Positions 27,036 through 36,127 of a DNA stretch of 38,281 nucleotides are shown here, piece by piece. Numbering within the stretch: position 1 is the first letter of the stretch; each line of letters opens with the position of its first letter. Below the pieces are notes generated by a model, which worked only from the letters and a program-made list of their open reading frames with translations, searched no databases and was not told where the DNA came from. The translations under genes and the position numbers were made by a program. This stretch comes from Alphaproteobacteria bacterium. GTDB lineage: Bacteria; Pseudomonadota; Alphaproteobacteria; UBA9655. The stretch spans positions 1 to 38,281 of the forward strand of contig DAIDHR010000019.1 in NCBI GenBank assembly GCA_027459605.1. The letters run 5' to 3'.

Positions 27036-27647
27036 TTATCTTCCAGCTCGCCTCTTATACAGCCTAGCATCAATTGGGCTTGGCGCGTACATAGAAATGG
27101 GATAAGCATAAACCGGGTTGGTTCCCTCCACATATACTGCATGAGGATGCATGCGGCTAGGATACCAATACATGCCTTGAGTACGCAAAGGTACATAATT
27201 TGGCAACATATTTGCACTAGCGTGAGGGTACCAGAAATATCCTCCGGCATACCAGTATGGATTTTCCTGACGTCCCTGGTAGTATTGAGGAGCGCAAGCA
27301 TTTGTTTCACATGTTTCAGCTTGACATGGACTCGTCTCACAAGGTGTTTCGCATCCGCAAGGTTGAACAACTGGAACAAGAATATTTGATTCCATCGAAG
27401 TTGGGCGAGCATGATGCACATGGTGCTTGTGGTGCTTCCTATGATGCTTCTTGCGATGATGCTTGGGAGGGCATGGTGCTGCCTTTTCGTGAGGCATAGC
27501 TTCCTTCATACCTGTTTCAGGAGCTTCTTTTCCTTCCATCTCCATAGGAGCTGCAGGCATATTTTCTCCCATTTTCTCTTGTGCATTTGCCCCAGATATC
27601 ATGATAAGCACGAGAGCTGAAGCCGTAGCTAAAACGTAATTTTTCAT
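27036..27647 (-). CDS. His/Cys-rich secreted protein of unknown function
   Basis: A 203-residue exported protein I cannot assign. Residues 1-22 form a signal peptide cut after ANA. An acidic, Met-rich stretch follows (26-51), then a basic histidine cluster K62-H79 with ten His, then a cysteine cluster with six Cys between 97 and 118 (CGCETPCETSPCQAETCETNAC), and finally a Tyr/Trp/Pro-rich tail from about 121. His pairs, CxC and Met-rich runs are usual ligands for Cu, Ni or Zn, so metal binding outside the cytoplasm is a fair inference, but a structural cell-surface role is also possible. ACAAGGAGGACAA precedes the ATG. It is a single-gene unit between hsp20 and mgtE. Confidence 0.85.
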   Translation of the reverse strand: MKNYVLATASALVLIMISGANAQEKMGENMPAAPMEMEGKEAPETGMKEAMPHEKAAPCPPKHHRKKHHRKHHKHHVHHARPTSMESNILVPVVQPCGCETPCETSPCQAETCETNACAPQYYQGRQENPYWYAGGYFWYPHASANMLPNYVPLRTQGMYWYPSRMHPHAVYVEGTNPVYAYPISMYAPSPIDARLYKRRAGR

Positions 27648-27905
27648 TTGTCCTCCTTGTATTATGTTGTTTTGAAGATATATGCTCTCATGGAAAGCAC
27701 GAGTTGATAATCTCCAAAAGGCAAATTAACATAAAATGGTTTAAAATTTATTAAAATTTTCCACTTGCCTAGAATACACTCCAAAACTGTCTGATTTCCT
27801 CGTAATCACAAGAAGGGCGTTCTTAAGAAACTGAAGGGGTTAGAGAAAGGGCCGAATGACTGTTAAAGTTGAGAGCCATTTTAACGAATGTTATTGATTA
27901 TTTTT

Positions 27906-29297
27906 TTAAACTAAAAATAGCTTGGCAAATCCTAAAAAGGTTGCAAAACCTAATAAATCTGTTGTCGTCGTTAAAATAGGACCGGCGCTGATTGCAGGAT
28001 CCATATCCATTTTATCAATTAAAATTGGCATAATTACACCTCCGACTGCAGCAACCATCATATTTAAAATCAATGCTCCCCCGAGGACTATCCCTAAGGC
28101 AGGATCTGCAAACCAAAAAGCAGCAATTGCTCCCATAACTCCGCCGAATACAACACCATTGATGAGTCCCACAAGAACTTCTTTCCAAATGGCACGGCTC
28201 ATGTTAACCCCACCTAATTCTCGAGTTGCAATAGCTCTGACTGTAACTGTTACCACTTGCATCCCCGCGTTCCCACTCATGGCCGCATTAATAGGCATTA
28301 AAACAGCAAGGGCTACCATTTTCTCAATGGTTTCTTGAAATTGTGAGATAACTGTTGCTGCCATGATCATGTTTAAAAGTGTAATCATCAACCAACGAAT
28401 GCGAGAATAAGAGGTGCTCAAAAGCGGTTCAAAAAAATCCGATTCGTTAACACGAGCTAGAAGCATGATATCTTTTTCAGCTTCTTCTTCAATAACATAG
28501 ACCACATCATCGACGGTTATCATTCCAACAATTCGCCCCACTTCATCCACCACAGGAGCTGAAACAAGACCATATTTCCTGAAAAGAAGGGCTACTTCCT
28601 CTTGATCCATAAGGGTCGGGATCCGCTTGATATCCACCATCATTATGTCTCTGATTTTGGTGGTGGGAGATTGACGCAATAACAAACTTAAAGGCACCCC
28701 TCCAATAGGCATATGTTTTGGATCCACAACAAAAAGATCATAAAATTTTTCAGGAAGATTCTTTTCTTTGCCCATATACTGTAAAGTATCAGCAACTGTC
28801 CAAAAACTAGGGACGCATACAATTTCTCTTTGCATAAGCCGGGCTGCACTATCCTCAGGATAAGTCAGAACTTCTTCCAAGATAACCCGTTCCCGAACGG
28901 GAATGGATTTTAAAACCTCTTTTCGTTTGTCTTCGTCTAAATATTCAATTAAAGCAAGGGCATCATCGCTCTTTAATTTTGAGATGGCTTCAGCAATATC
29001 CTGGGTCCCCAGCTGTTCAACTACCTCTTCGCGAACAATATCATTAAGATCTGCAAGGATTTCAGGATCAAAGGTGGGTCGTAAGAGTTCAATTAGAGTA
29101 TGGCGCAAGGTCGGAGGAAGATATTCTATGACTGTTGCAACGTCTGCTGCATGAAGTGGCTCAATAAGTCGCCCTACTAATTCTGTATTGTTTTCCTCAA
29201 GGGCTTCTTCGAGAGCTCGAATCGTATCTTGTGAAACCCCATAAAGAGTTTCATTTTCTTCCTGATCTGCTATTTGAAAATGCTCTTTTTCGACCAT
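27906..29297 (-). CDS. mgtE: Magnesium channel MgtE
   Basis: A 463-residue Mg2+-gated Mg2+ channel. The N-terminal helical superhelix spans about 25-135 (LHAADVATVIEYLP and DIAEAISKLKSDDALALIEYL are typical), two CBS domains about 140-265 (ending GMITVDDVVYVIEEEAEKD), the plug helix and five membrane helices from about 295. PILTTTTDLLGFATFLGFAK at the end forms the last helix, and DPAISAGP carries the conserved pore-entry Asp. The ATG at 29297 follows AGAGGG and lies 7 bases after the malic-enzyme stop, so the two genes share a transcript; an in-frame extension to 29345 would overlap malic enzyme. Confidence 0.94.
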   Translation of the reverse strand: MVEKEHFQIADQEENETLYGVSQDTIRALEEALEENNTELVGRLIEPLHAADVATVIEYLPPTLRHTLIELLRPTFDPEILADLNDIVREEVVEQLGTQDIAEAISKLKSDDALALIEYLDEDKRKEVLKSIPVRERVILEEVLTYPEDSAARLMQREIVCVPSFWTVADTLQYMGKEKNLPEKFYDLFVVDPKHMPIGGVPLSLLLRQSPTTKIRDIMMVDIKRIPTLMDQEEVALLFRKYGLVSAPVVDEVGRIVGMITVDDVVYVIEEEAEKDIMLLARVNESDFFEPLLSTSYSRIRWLMITLLNMIMAATVISQFQETIEKMVALAVLMPINAAMSGNAGMQVVTVTVRAIATRELGGVNMSRAIWKEVLVGLINGVVFGGVMGAIAAFWFADPALGIVLGGALILNMMVAAVGGVIMPILIDKMDMDPAISAGPILTTTTDLLGFATFLGFAKLFLV

Positions 29298-29304
29298 AGT
29301 CCCT

Positions 29305-31602
29305 CTAGGTGGAAGGAGGAAGAGTTTGTGCATCCACAACAGCAAGAGCCGACATATTGAAGATTCCTCGAATAGTCACGGATGGGGTGAGAATATGAAT
29401 AGGCTTTGCAGGCCCCAATAAAACAGGCCCAATGGGCTGCCCATCAGCCATGGCTTTTATTATATTAAAAGCAATATTGGCCGTATCCAGATTTGGCATA
29501 ATCAAAAGATTGGCCTGTCCCTTCAAAACGGAATTTGGGAAGGTTCGCATGCGAATCATTTCGTTCAAGGCTGCATCTGCGTGCATTTCACCTTCAACTT
29601 CTAATTCAGGAGCTATAACATTAATTTGCTTAAGAACTTTTCTCATCTTAACGGCTGAGTCAGATTGTGCAGATCCAAAGTTTGAATGAGATAATAGAGC
29701 AAGTTTTGGGATGATCCCAAATTTACGCACCTGTTCTGCAGCCATAACAGCCATTTCAGCCAGCTGGCAAGCTGTCGGATCTAAGTTTACATAAGGATCA
29801 CAAAAGAAAAAAGACCCCTTATCCAAAACCATAATGCTCATAGATGCTGCGACTTCCAGTCCCGGCTGAAGCCCAACAACATCAAGAATTGATTCAAGAT
29901 GATGTCCATAGCGTCCCGTAGGTCCACAAAGGGCTGTATCAGCCTCACCAAAATGAACCATGAGACATGCAATGACAGAAGCATTTGTTCGAAGGACAAT
30001 TTTTGCAAAATCGGGGGACACCCCTTTACGTTCCATCAGACGGTGATATTCAGACCAGTATTGGTGGTAACGAGGATCATTTTGAGGGTCAACAAGCTCA
30101 AAATCTTTATTCATTTCCATCCGAAGATTTAGCCTCTTAAGACGGGTAGCCACAACGTCCCGCCTTCCAATAATAATGGGAAAACCTATCTTCTCATCGA
30201 TAACATGTTGGGCTGCTTGGAGAACTTTCTCATTTTCTCCTTCTGCATAGGCAATACGAAGAGGCATACCCTGTGCACGGCCGAAAATGGGTTTCATGAT
30301 GAGGCTTGATCGATAAACAAACTCTGACATTTTTTGTTTGTAACTGTCGAGATCCTCGAGGGGACGCGTTGCAACTCCCGAACTCATAGCCGCTAAAGCA
30401 ATAGCTGGCGGAAGCTCAGTCACTAGCCGAGGATCAAAAGGTTTCGGAATAATATAATTTGGTCCAAATCTTAAGACTTCATTAGCATAAATGGAGGTAA
30501 CCACATCCGAGGGTTCCTGAAGGGTTAGATCAGCAAGGGCATGGACACAAGCTAGTTTCATTTCCTCATTGATGGTGGTTGCTCCAACGTCAAGGGCTCC
30601 TCGAAAGATAAAGGGAAAGCATAAGACATTATTGACCTGATTGGGATAGTCTGAACGCCCCGTAGCAATGATGGCATCCGAGCGAACAAGATGAACCTCT
30701 TCTGGTAAAATTTCAGGAATCGGATTAGCAAGGGCCAAAATAATGGGTTGGTCAGCCATAGTTGCCACCATCTCCTTTTTCACGACACCCCCGACAGAAA
30801 GGCCTAAAAAGATGTCTGCTCCTTTGATTGCTTCTGTAAGAGTGTGCAGCTTTTGGTCTGTTGCGTATTTTTCCTTGAAGGGATCCATTTTCTCGGGGCG
30901 TTCCTTATAGATGACCCCTGCTTGGTCCGTTGCAATAATATTCTCCTTCTTTAGTCCCAAACTTACAAGGATATCAAGGCAAGCAATTGCTGCAGCTCCA
31001 GCTCCAGAAGTGACAAGCTTAACGTCCTGAATTTTCTTTTTAACGAGCTTAAGAGCATTCAGAATAGCTGCTCCCACAATAATGGCTGTCCCATGTTGAT
31101 CATCATGAAAAACAGGGATATTCATCCGCCCCTTCAGTTTTTGTTCCACATGAAAGCATTCGGGCGCCTTAATATCTTCAAGGTTAATCCCCCCAAAAGT
31201 AGGCTCAAGGCTTGCAATAATATCAACAAGTTTGTCAGGATCTGACTCATTGATTTCAATATCAAAAACATCAATCCCAGCAAATTTTTTGAAGAGAACT
31301 GCTTTTCCCTCCATGACCGGCTTAGCTGCTAAAGGGCCAATATTTCCAAGACCTAACACGGCCGTCCCATTGCTAATAACAGCTACAAGGTTTGCCCTTG
31401 CTGTGAGAGCTGCTGCCTCTTGGGGATTTTCTTGGATAGCTTCACTGACCGCCGCTACCCCTGGAGAATAAGCAAGAGCCAAATCCTCTTGTGTTGAAAG
31501 GGGCTTTGTTGCCACAACCTTAAGCTTACCAGCTGGATTTGAGCGGTGATAATCGAGTGCTTGTTGATAAAGACCCTGACTCCTACTTCCTGTCTCTTTC
31601 AC
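29305..31602 (-). CDS. maeB: NADP-dependent malic enzyme with phosphotransacetylase-like domain
   Basis: A 765-residue MaeB-type enzyme that decarboxylates malate to pyruvate. The malic N-domain starts with ALDYHR and [27 protein letters not shown] and [19 protein letters not shown] carry the catalytic and metal residues; [15 protein letters not shown] (about 200) is the NADP-binding loop. From about 430 a phosphate acetyltransferase-like domain ([43 protein letters not shown]) provides allosteric control but is usually not an active Pta. The GTG at 31602 with AAGGAGG five bases upstream is chosen. Codons 4-9 of this start lie in a copy of a short repeat linked to the palindromic element upstream. 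Confidence 0.95.
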   Translation of the reverse strand: MKETGSRSQGLYQQALDYHRSNPAGKLKVVATKPLSTQEDLALAYSPGVAAVSEAIQENPQEAAALTARANLVAVISNGTAVLGLGNIGPLAAKPVMEGKAVLFKKFAGIDVFDIEINESDPDKLVDIIASLEPTFGGINLEDIKAPECFHVEQKLKGRMNIPVFHDDQHGTAIIVGAAILNALKLVKKKIQDVKLVTSGAGAAAIACLDILVSLGLKKENIIATDQAGVIYKERPEKMDPFKEKYATDQKLHTLTEAIKGADIFLGLSVGGVVKKEMVATMADQPIILALANPIPEILPEEVHLVRSDAIIATGRSDYPNQVNNVLCFPFIFRGALDVGATTINEEMKLACVHALADLTLQEPSDVVTSIYANEVLRFGPNYIIPKPFDPRLVTELPPAIALAAMSSGVATRPLEDLDSYKQKMSEFVYRSSLIMKPIFGRAQGMPLRIAYAEGENEKVLQAAQHVIDEKIGFPIIIGRRDVVATRLKRLNLRMEMNKDFELVDPQNDPRYHQYWSEYHRLMERKGVSPDFAKIVLRTNASVIACLMVHFGEADTALCGPTGRYGHHLESILDVVGLQPGLEVAASMSIMVLDKGSFFFCDPYVNLDPTACQLAEMAVMAAEQVRKFGIIPKLALLSHSNFGSAQSDSAVKMRKVLKQINVIAPELEVEGEMHADAALNEMIRMRTFPNSVLKGQANLLIMPNLDTANIAFNIIKAMADGQPIGPVLLGPAKPIHILTPSVTIRGIFNMSALAVVDAQTLPPST

Positions 31603-31847
31603 CCTGACCTCCTTAATCAGGCAGTAGAAGTCAGGGAACAGGATGAGCTGTATACTCTTCACCTTTTAAGTTTCGGGGGCGTTGCCTCCGGCCTTCGCGG
31701 GGGCAGGCTCTTCGGGGCTCGCTCTCTGTCACGTATTTCAATACACTTATCGCGCTCGCCCTCGGGCGCCTACCCGAAAACTTGAAATCCTTTGAGTATA
31801 TATAAGTCCTTCGCTTTCCTGATACCTGACTCCTGTTCCTGACTTCT
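31575..31847. repeat. Palindromic GC-rich repeat element between maeB and tRNA-Leu
   Basis: A compact composite. Direct copies of CCTGACTCCT-n-TTCCTG lie at 31575-31592 and 31825-31841. Inverted arms AGAAGTCAGG(G)AACAGG lie at 31626-31642 and 31832-31847. Further inside, AAGTTT(T)CGGG arms lie at 31668-31677 and 31773-31783. The core is markedly GC-rich and holds hairpins such as CGCCC/GGGCG (near 31757-31768) and GCCTCC/GGGGGC (near 31684-31704). It codes for nothing I recognise. Its right edge is 5 bases from the 3' end of tRNA-Leu(GAG). It has the look of a mobile palindromic element or MITE-like repeat. Confidence 0.6.
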
Positions 31848-31852
31848 GTTTC

Positions 31853-31939
31853 TGGTGCGGTCGAGAAGACTCGAACTTCCACGGGATCTCTCCCACAGCG
31901 ACCTCAACGCTGCGCGTCTACCAATTCCGCCACGACCGC
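31853..31939 (-). tRNA. tRNA-Leu (anticodon GAG)
   Basis: The minus strand gives an 87-base class II tRNA with encoded CCA. Acceptor GCGGTCG pairs with CGACCGC, the anticodon stem CAGCG/CGCTG holds loop TTGAGGT with anticodon GAG, a long variable arm (GGGAGAGATCCC) is present and the T arm has TTCGAGT. It reads CUC and CUU. I cannot place its promoter convincingly; the upstream DNA is shared with the divergent lipB gene. Confidence 0.96.
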
Positions 31940-32032
31940 AAAAATTTTGGGTTTCACCTTTTTATTCATAGTGCTACACCTGGGATAACAAATCTATCCA
32001 AATGCTGCAAGCGTCTTTACACGGAAATCACC

Positions 32033-32671
32033 ATGAGAACAACCCCAAACTGTGGAAATATGATTGAATGGAAATCTCAACAAGGATATGTCCCCTATTT
32101 GGATGCTCTTTCCTGGATGGAGGAAAGGGTCAAAGCTATCCAACATAAAGATGCTCCCGAATGTATTTGGTTTTTAGAGCATCCGCCCCTCTATACTCAA
32201 GGTTCGAGCGGACAAGAAAGGGATATCCTTTCCACCAGTTGTCTTCCTGTTTTTAAAACCGGAAGAGGTGGGCAAGTAACCTACCACGGGCCCGGACAAC
32301 GTGTCGTTTATCTTATGATCGACTTAAATAGGCGACACCAGGACATTCGTCGTTATGTCTTTGAGCTTGAAGAATGGGTGGTTCAAACACTTGCCCATTT
32401 TGGTATTACCGGTGAACGCCGTCCTGGACGTATCGGCATCTGGGTTCAAAAGAACGGACAAGATCATAAAATTGCAGCCTTCGGCATCCGCGTTCAAAAA
32501 TGGATCACCTCCCACGGCTTGGCCTTAAATGTCGCTCCTGATTTAAATCATTATCAACATATCATTCCCTGTGGAATCCGTGAATTTGGGGTGACTTCCA
32601 TGGCTGACCTAGGTCTTTCTGTAACTTTAAATGAGGTTGACGAAATTTTACGTAAAACCTTTCCTTTTTAG
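32033..32671 (+). CDS. lipB: Octanoyltransferase LipB
   Basis: A 212-residue enzyme that moves octanoate from acyl carrier protein to the E2 and GcvH lipoyl domains, the first step of endogenous lipoate synthesis. RGGQVTYHGPGQ (78-89) is the signature, catalytic K146 is in DHKIAAFGIR and catalytic C180 is in IIPCGI. The ATG at 32033 has only a weak GGAAA site; an ATG at 32060 (MIEWKSQQGY) would also leave the whole domain. It is followed two bases later by the YggU gene. Confidence 0.95.
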   Translation: MRTTPNCGNMIEWKSQQGYVPYLDALSWMEERVKAIQHKDAPECIWFLEHPPLYTQGSSGQERDILSTSCLPVFKTGRGGQVTYHGPGQRVVYLMIDLNRRHQDIRRYVFELEEWVVQTLAHFGITGERRPGRIGIWVQKNGQDHKIAAFGIRVQKWITSHGLALNVAPDLNHYQHIIPCGIREFGVTSMADLGLSVTLNEVDEILRKTFPF

Positions 32672-32673
32672 CC

Positions 32674-32955
32674 ATGCGCTTAGTTGTTCACTTAACCCCT
32701 AAAGCTTCTCAAAATAAGATCGAAGGCTGGGCTTTGGATGTGGATGGAAGCAAAATACTTCGTGCTAAAGTAACCGCTGTTCCAGAAGGTGGAAAAGCCA
32801 ACGCGGCTTTAATTAAGCTTTTGTCAAAAATGCTTCATATTCCAAAATCAAGCATTTCCCTTATTCGCGGAGAAACTTCTCGCGTAAAACATTTTGAGAT
32901 TGAGATAGATGAGGAAGATGCTGAAGTGTGTTTTAATGTCATATATCAAGGGTAA
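32674..32955 (+). CDS. YggU/DUF167 family protein
   Basis: A 93-residue protein with the DUF167 pattern: VHLTPKASQNKIEGW, LRAKVTAVPEGGKANAALIKLL split around residues 30-52, and LIRGETSRVKHFEI. The fold is known (alpha/beta) but the function is not. It starts 2 bases after the lipB stop and is almost certainly co-transcribed with it. Confidence 0.9.
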   Translation: MRLVVHLTPKASQNKIEGWALDVDGSKILRAKVTAVPEGGKANAALIKLLSKMLHIPKSSISLIRGETSRVKHFEIEIDEEDAEVCFNVIYQG

Positions 32956-33067
32956 AGGGGCACTTTTTATGGTTCTTCCGTCTTTACAATATGGGCGTTT
33001 TTTCCGGAAAGACCTTCTCCTTTTTACACTCATATCAAAACGGTATTTGTATTAAACCCTTTATTTC

Positions 33068-33102
33068 TTGACTTTCTCTCTCGATGTATATACAATGTAT
33101 AT
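33068..33102 (+). promoter_or_regulatory. mazEF promoter with overlapping operator
   Basis: TTGACT at 33068-33073 and TACAAT at 33091-33096 are separated by 17 bases. The -10 overlaps a perfect palindrome TGTATATACA at 33085-33094, and ATGTATAT occurs as direct copies at 33084-33091 and 33095-33102, one helical turn apart. This is the usual setting for autorepression by the MazE-MazF complex. Confidence 0.65.
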
Positions 33103-33116
33103 CAAGGAGATAAATT

Positions 33117-33353
33117 ATGCGGACACACATTCAGAAATGGGGAAATAGCTTAGCTTTAAGAATCCCTGTTCAATTTTCTCGACGTCTTCATTTAGAATCT
33201 GGAGCTATGGTTGAGATTTTACTGGAAGATGATCACTTACTTATTAAGCCTCAAAAAGATACCCTTGAACACCTTGTATCTCAAATTACGCCTGAAAATA
33301 CTCATGGAGAAATTTTTGAAGATGATGGTCCGAGGGGACATGAGGTATGGTAG
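33117..33353 (+). CDS. mazE: MazE-type antitoxin
   Basis: A 78-residue antitoxin. The N-terminal swapped-hairpin AbrB/MazE domain spans 1-45 (IQKWGNSLALRIPVQFSRRLHL, the classic start, in two parts), and an acidic, probably disordered tail (EIFEDDGPRGHEVW) is expected to bind MazF. AAGGAGA lies 7 bases upstream of the ATG. The stop overlaps the mazF start. Confidence 0.92.
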   Translation: MRTHIQKWGNSLALRIPVQFSRRLHLESGAMVEILLEDDHLLIKPQKDTLEHLVSQITPENTHGEIFEDDGPRGHEVW

Positions 33354-33712
33354 CATATGTTCCTGATCAAGGTGATGTTATCTGGATTGATTTTGAACCT
33401 CAAAAAGAAAATGAAATTAAGAAAAAAAGACCTGCATTAGTTATTTCTCCAAGATCTTATAATAAAAAGACAAATCTCGCATTGGTTATGCCTATCACAA
33501 GTCAAGTCAAGGGATACCCTTTTGAAGTTTCAGTAAATTCTCCTGAAGTTGAAGGTGTTATTTTAGCTGATCACGTTCGTTCACTTGATTGGACGGTAAG
33601 AAATGCTCAAAAAATCACAACTCTTTCAAAAAAAGTCGTTCAAGACGCTTTGATAAAGCTAACACTGCTTATTGGCTGGGAGACATCTTTAACGGAAGAG
33701 TCAAATAGTTAG
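33347..33712 (+). CDS. mazF: MazF-type endoribonuclease toxin
   Basis: A 121-residue PemK/MazF toxin that cuts mRNA at short sequences. GDVIWIDFEPQKENEIKKKR holds the conserved catalytic-loop Arg and the P-A-L-V-I strand that follows it; LVMPITSQVKGYPFEV and LADHVRSLDW are the other two conserved blocks, the latter with the usual catalytic Asp/Arg region. All blocks are intact, so it should be active. It overlaps mazE by seven bases. Confidence 0.92.
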   Translation: MVAYVPDQGDVIWIDFEPQKENEIKKKRPALVISPRSYNKKTNLALVMPITSQVKGYPFEVSVNSPEVEGVILADHVRSLDWTVRNAQKITTLSKKVVQDALIKLTLLIGWETSLTEESNS

Positions 33713-33803
33713 TTACGACCAATTCCCTTTTTATACCTGTCAGCTTGCTCTCCTGTGCCATATTCTGTCATAATAATCAAACAGGGAATAAATAGGAATT
33801 TCA

Positions 33804-34940
33804 ATGGATTTCCAACTCACTAAAGAGCAGATCGCCTTTAAAGAGGCCGCCAAAGCCTTTGCCAAAAAGGAAATGGAACCCTATGCCCAACGCTGGGATG
33901 AAGAGTGTTTCTTTCCCGTGGATACTTTAAGGAAGGCCGCCACTCTTGGGTTTGCTGGAATTTACATCAGCGAAGAGCATGGAGGGTGCGGTCTTGGACG
34001 CTTGGAAGCTTCTCTTATTTTTGAGGAACTCTCAACCGCCTGTGTATCAACAGCCGCCTATATTTCTATTCATAATATGGTTTCCTGGATGATCGGTACC
34101 TTTGGGAATTCAGACCAACGGCAGAAATGGCTTCCGGGCCTAATGACCATGGATACTCTTTCTAGTTATTGTTTAACTGAACCAAGCGCAGGCTCTGATG
34201 CAGCTTCCTTAAAAACAAAAGCGATTCGAGAGGGTAACCACTATATCCTGAATGGGGAAAAAGCTTTTATTTCTGGAGGTGGTGTAAGTGACCTATATCT
34301 CTGTATGATCCGAACAGGTGGTGAAGGACCGAAAGGTATTACAGCTCTCGTGGTGGAGCGCGGTACTCCTGGGCTTACCTTTGGTAAAAAAGAAAAGAAA
34401 ATGGGCTGGAATAGCCAACCCACGACGGCTGTTATTTTTCAAGATTGTCGAGTTCCCATTGCAAATGGCTTAGGTGCAGAAGGGGAAGGATTTAAAATTG
34501 CTATGAAAGGCCTTGATGGGGGACGGATTAACATTGCCTCATGTTCCCTTGGAGGGGCCCGAGCTTGCTTAGAAGCCGCCAGATCCTATCTGAAGGATCG
34601 GTCCCAATTTGGGAAAAAACTTGCTGAATTTGAAGCTCTGCAGTTTCGCATAGCCGATATGGCAACTGATCTTGAAGCAGCTCGCCTTATGGTTCACCGG
34701 GCTGCCCTGAAACTTCAAGAAGGAGACGCAGATGCGACTGTTGCTTGCGCCATGGCTAAGCGCTTTGCAACGGATGTGGGCTTTCGTATTGCAAATGAAG
34801 CCCTCCAACTCCATGGGGGCTATGGCTACATTAAAGATTATCAAATTGAACGGTTTGTACGCGACCTTCGGGTCCACCAAATCTTAGAAGGGACCAATGA
34901 GATTATGAGGGTCATTATTGCTCGGGATCTTCTTAAATAA
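33804..34940 (+). CDS. Acyl-CoA dehydrogenase, probably isobutyryl-CoA dehydrogenase
   Basis: A 378-residue FAD enzyme of the short-chain acyl-CoA dehydrogenase superfamily. [12 protein letters not shown] (about 125-136) and the C-terminal [24 protein letters not shown] and [11 protein letters not shown], with the catalytic Glu of LEGTNE, are complete. General knowledge of the family cannot fix chain length, but the two genes downstream are the next dedicated steps of valine breakdown, so isobutyryl-CoA to methacrylyl-CoA is the best inference. The stop overlaps the extended reading frame of the hydrolase gene. Confidence 0.9.
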   Translation: MDFQLTKEQIAFKEAAKAFAKKEMEPYAQRWDEECFFPVDTLRKAATLGFAGIYISEEHGGCGLGRLEASLIFEELSTACVSTAAYISIHNMVSWMIGTFGNSDQRQKWLPGLMTMDTLSSYCLTEPSAGSDAASLKTKAIREGNHYILNGEKAFISGGGVSDLYLCMIRTGGEGPKGITALVVERGTPGLTFGKKEKKMGWNSQPTTAVIFQDCRVPIANGLGAEGEGFKIAMKGLDGGRINIASCSLGGARACLEAARSYLKDRSQFGKKLAEFEALQFRIADMATDLEAARLMVHRAALKLQEGDADATVACAMAKRFATDVGFRIANEALQLHGGYGYIKDYQIERFVRDLRVHQILEGTNEIMRVIIARDLLK

Positions 34941-34960
34941 TGGGTCAAGGGAGTCATGGT

Positions 34961-36019
34961 ATGACCAGAATACATAACGAGCTCCTCAGTGAAGTAAAAG
35001 GAAACATTGGTTGGCTTACCTTGAATCGACCGGAAGTCCTTAATGCCCTTTCTTTAAGTATCATTCGTGAGATAGCAAAGATTCTAAAAGAATGGGAGGA
35101 AATCCCCACAATAAAAGCCGTCATCATTCAGGGAGCTGGAGACAAAGCCTTTTGTGCTGGGGGTGATGTTCGAGCCGTCTATGAAGCTAAAAAATCGGGC
35201 GACCTTGAAACCTGCGATGCTTTTTTCCGCGAAGAGTATACTTTGAATGCTCATATTCACGCCTACAAAAAACCTTATATTGCCATAATTGATGGAATCG
35301 CTATGGGAGGAGGTCTCGGTATCTCCATCAATGGAAGCCACCGTATTGTAACCGAACGAGCGCTTCTCGCTATGCCAGAAACGGGGATTGGGTTTTTTCC
35401 TGATGTAGGCGCCACAACATTTTTAAATAAAACTCCTGATTCAATAGGGCTTTATTTGGGACTCACAGGATATCGTCTTAGGGCAGAAGACGCTCTTTGG
35501 TCAGGGCTTGCAACTCACTTTATCCTATCGTCAGATCTTACCGTATTTAAAGAGGAACTTTCTAAAGGAATTTCCCTTGAATCGGCACTATCAACCTATT
35601 GTCAAAAATTCCAAGTTAAGGGATTCCTTGAAAATCATTCAGATGTGATTAAAAAACACTTCAGCCACCATTCCCTCAGGCAGATCATAGAAAGCCTGGG
35701 TGGCGATTCTTCCCCTTTTGCCCAAAATACATTGAATATCTTAATGGCCAATTCCCCCACAAGCTTAGCCGTTGTTTTTCGCCAGTTAAAAGAGGAAGGC
35801 CCCCATTTATCTTTCATGGACCGAATGAAGCTTGAGTTTCGTCTTAGCCAACGATTTATCCAAGACCACGATTTTAGCGAAGGGGTGCGAGCCGTTTTAG
35901 TTGATAAAGATAAGCTTCCTCAATGGAAACCAGATAAAATAGAGGATCTCACCTCTCAAGAAATTGACCATTATTTTTCTCCTCTTCATAAAAAGGAGCT
36001 TAATATACCTCCTCGGTGA
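34961..36019 (+). CDS. 3-hydroxyisobutyryl-CoA hydrolase
   Basis: A 352-residue crotonase-fold thioesterase. FCAGGDVRAVYEAKK, IDGIAMGGGLGISINGSHRI and MPETGIGFFPDVGATTFL are typical of the HIBCH branch; the catalytic Glu lies in PETGIG and the long C-terminal domain (about 220-352) distinguishes it from enoyl-CoA hydratases of about 260 residues. The ATG at 34961 follows AAGGGAG with 7-base spacing, so it is preferred over an ATG at 34940 that overlaps the previous stop. It removes CoA from 3-hydroxyisobutyryl-CoA. Confidence 0.9.
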   Translation: MTRIHNELLSEVKGNIGWLTLNRPEVLNALSLSIIREIAKILKEWEEIPTIKAVIIQGAGDKAFCAGGDVRAVYEAKKSGDLETCDAFFREEYTLNAHIHAYKKPYIAIIDGIAMGGGLGISINGSHRIVTERALLAMPETGIGFFPDVGATTFLNKTPDSIGLYLGLTGYRLRAEDALWSGLATHFILSSDLTVFKEELSKGISLESALSTYCQKFQVKGFLENHSDVIKKHFSHHSLRQIIESLGGDSSPFAQNTLNILMANSPTSLAVVFRQLKEEGPHLSFMDRMKLEFRLSQRFIQDHDFSEGVRAVLVDKDKLPQWKPDKIEDLTSQEIDHYFSPLHKKELNIPPR

Positions 36020-36127
36020 ACATGAGGATCAGAATTATTTTTTCTATTTATTGTTTAAGAATATAAAGACTTTCTTAACTGAAATGGATTTAAATTTAAA
36101 GAGTACCTTTATCGGAATGGAGTAAAG

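Noticed and set aside
27257-27620. Plus-strand open frames opposite the His/Cys-rich gene
   Set aside because: They are products of the biased His and Cys codons on the other strand and lack ribosome-binding sites.
27922-28338. Long plus-strand frame opposite mgtE
   Set aside because: mgtE is an unambiguous family member on the minus strand; the opposite frame has no recognisable features.
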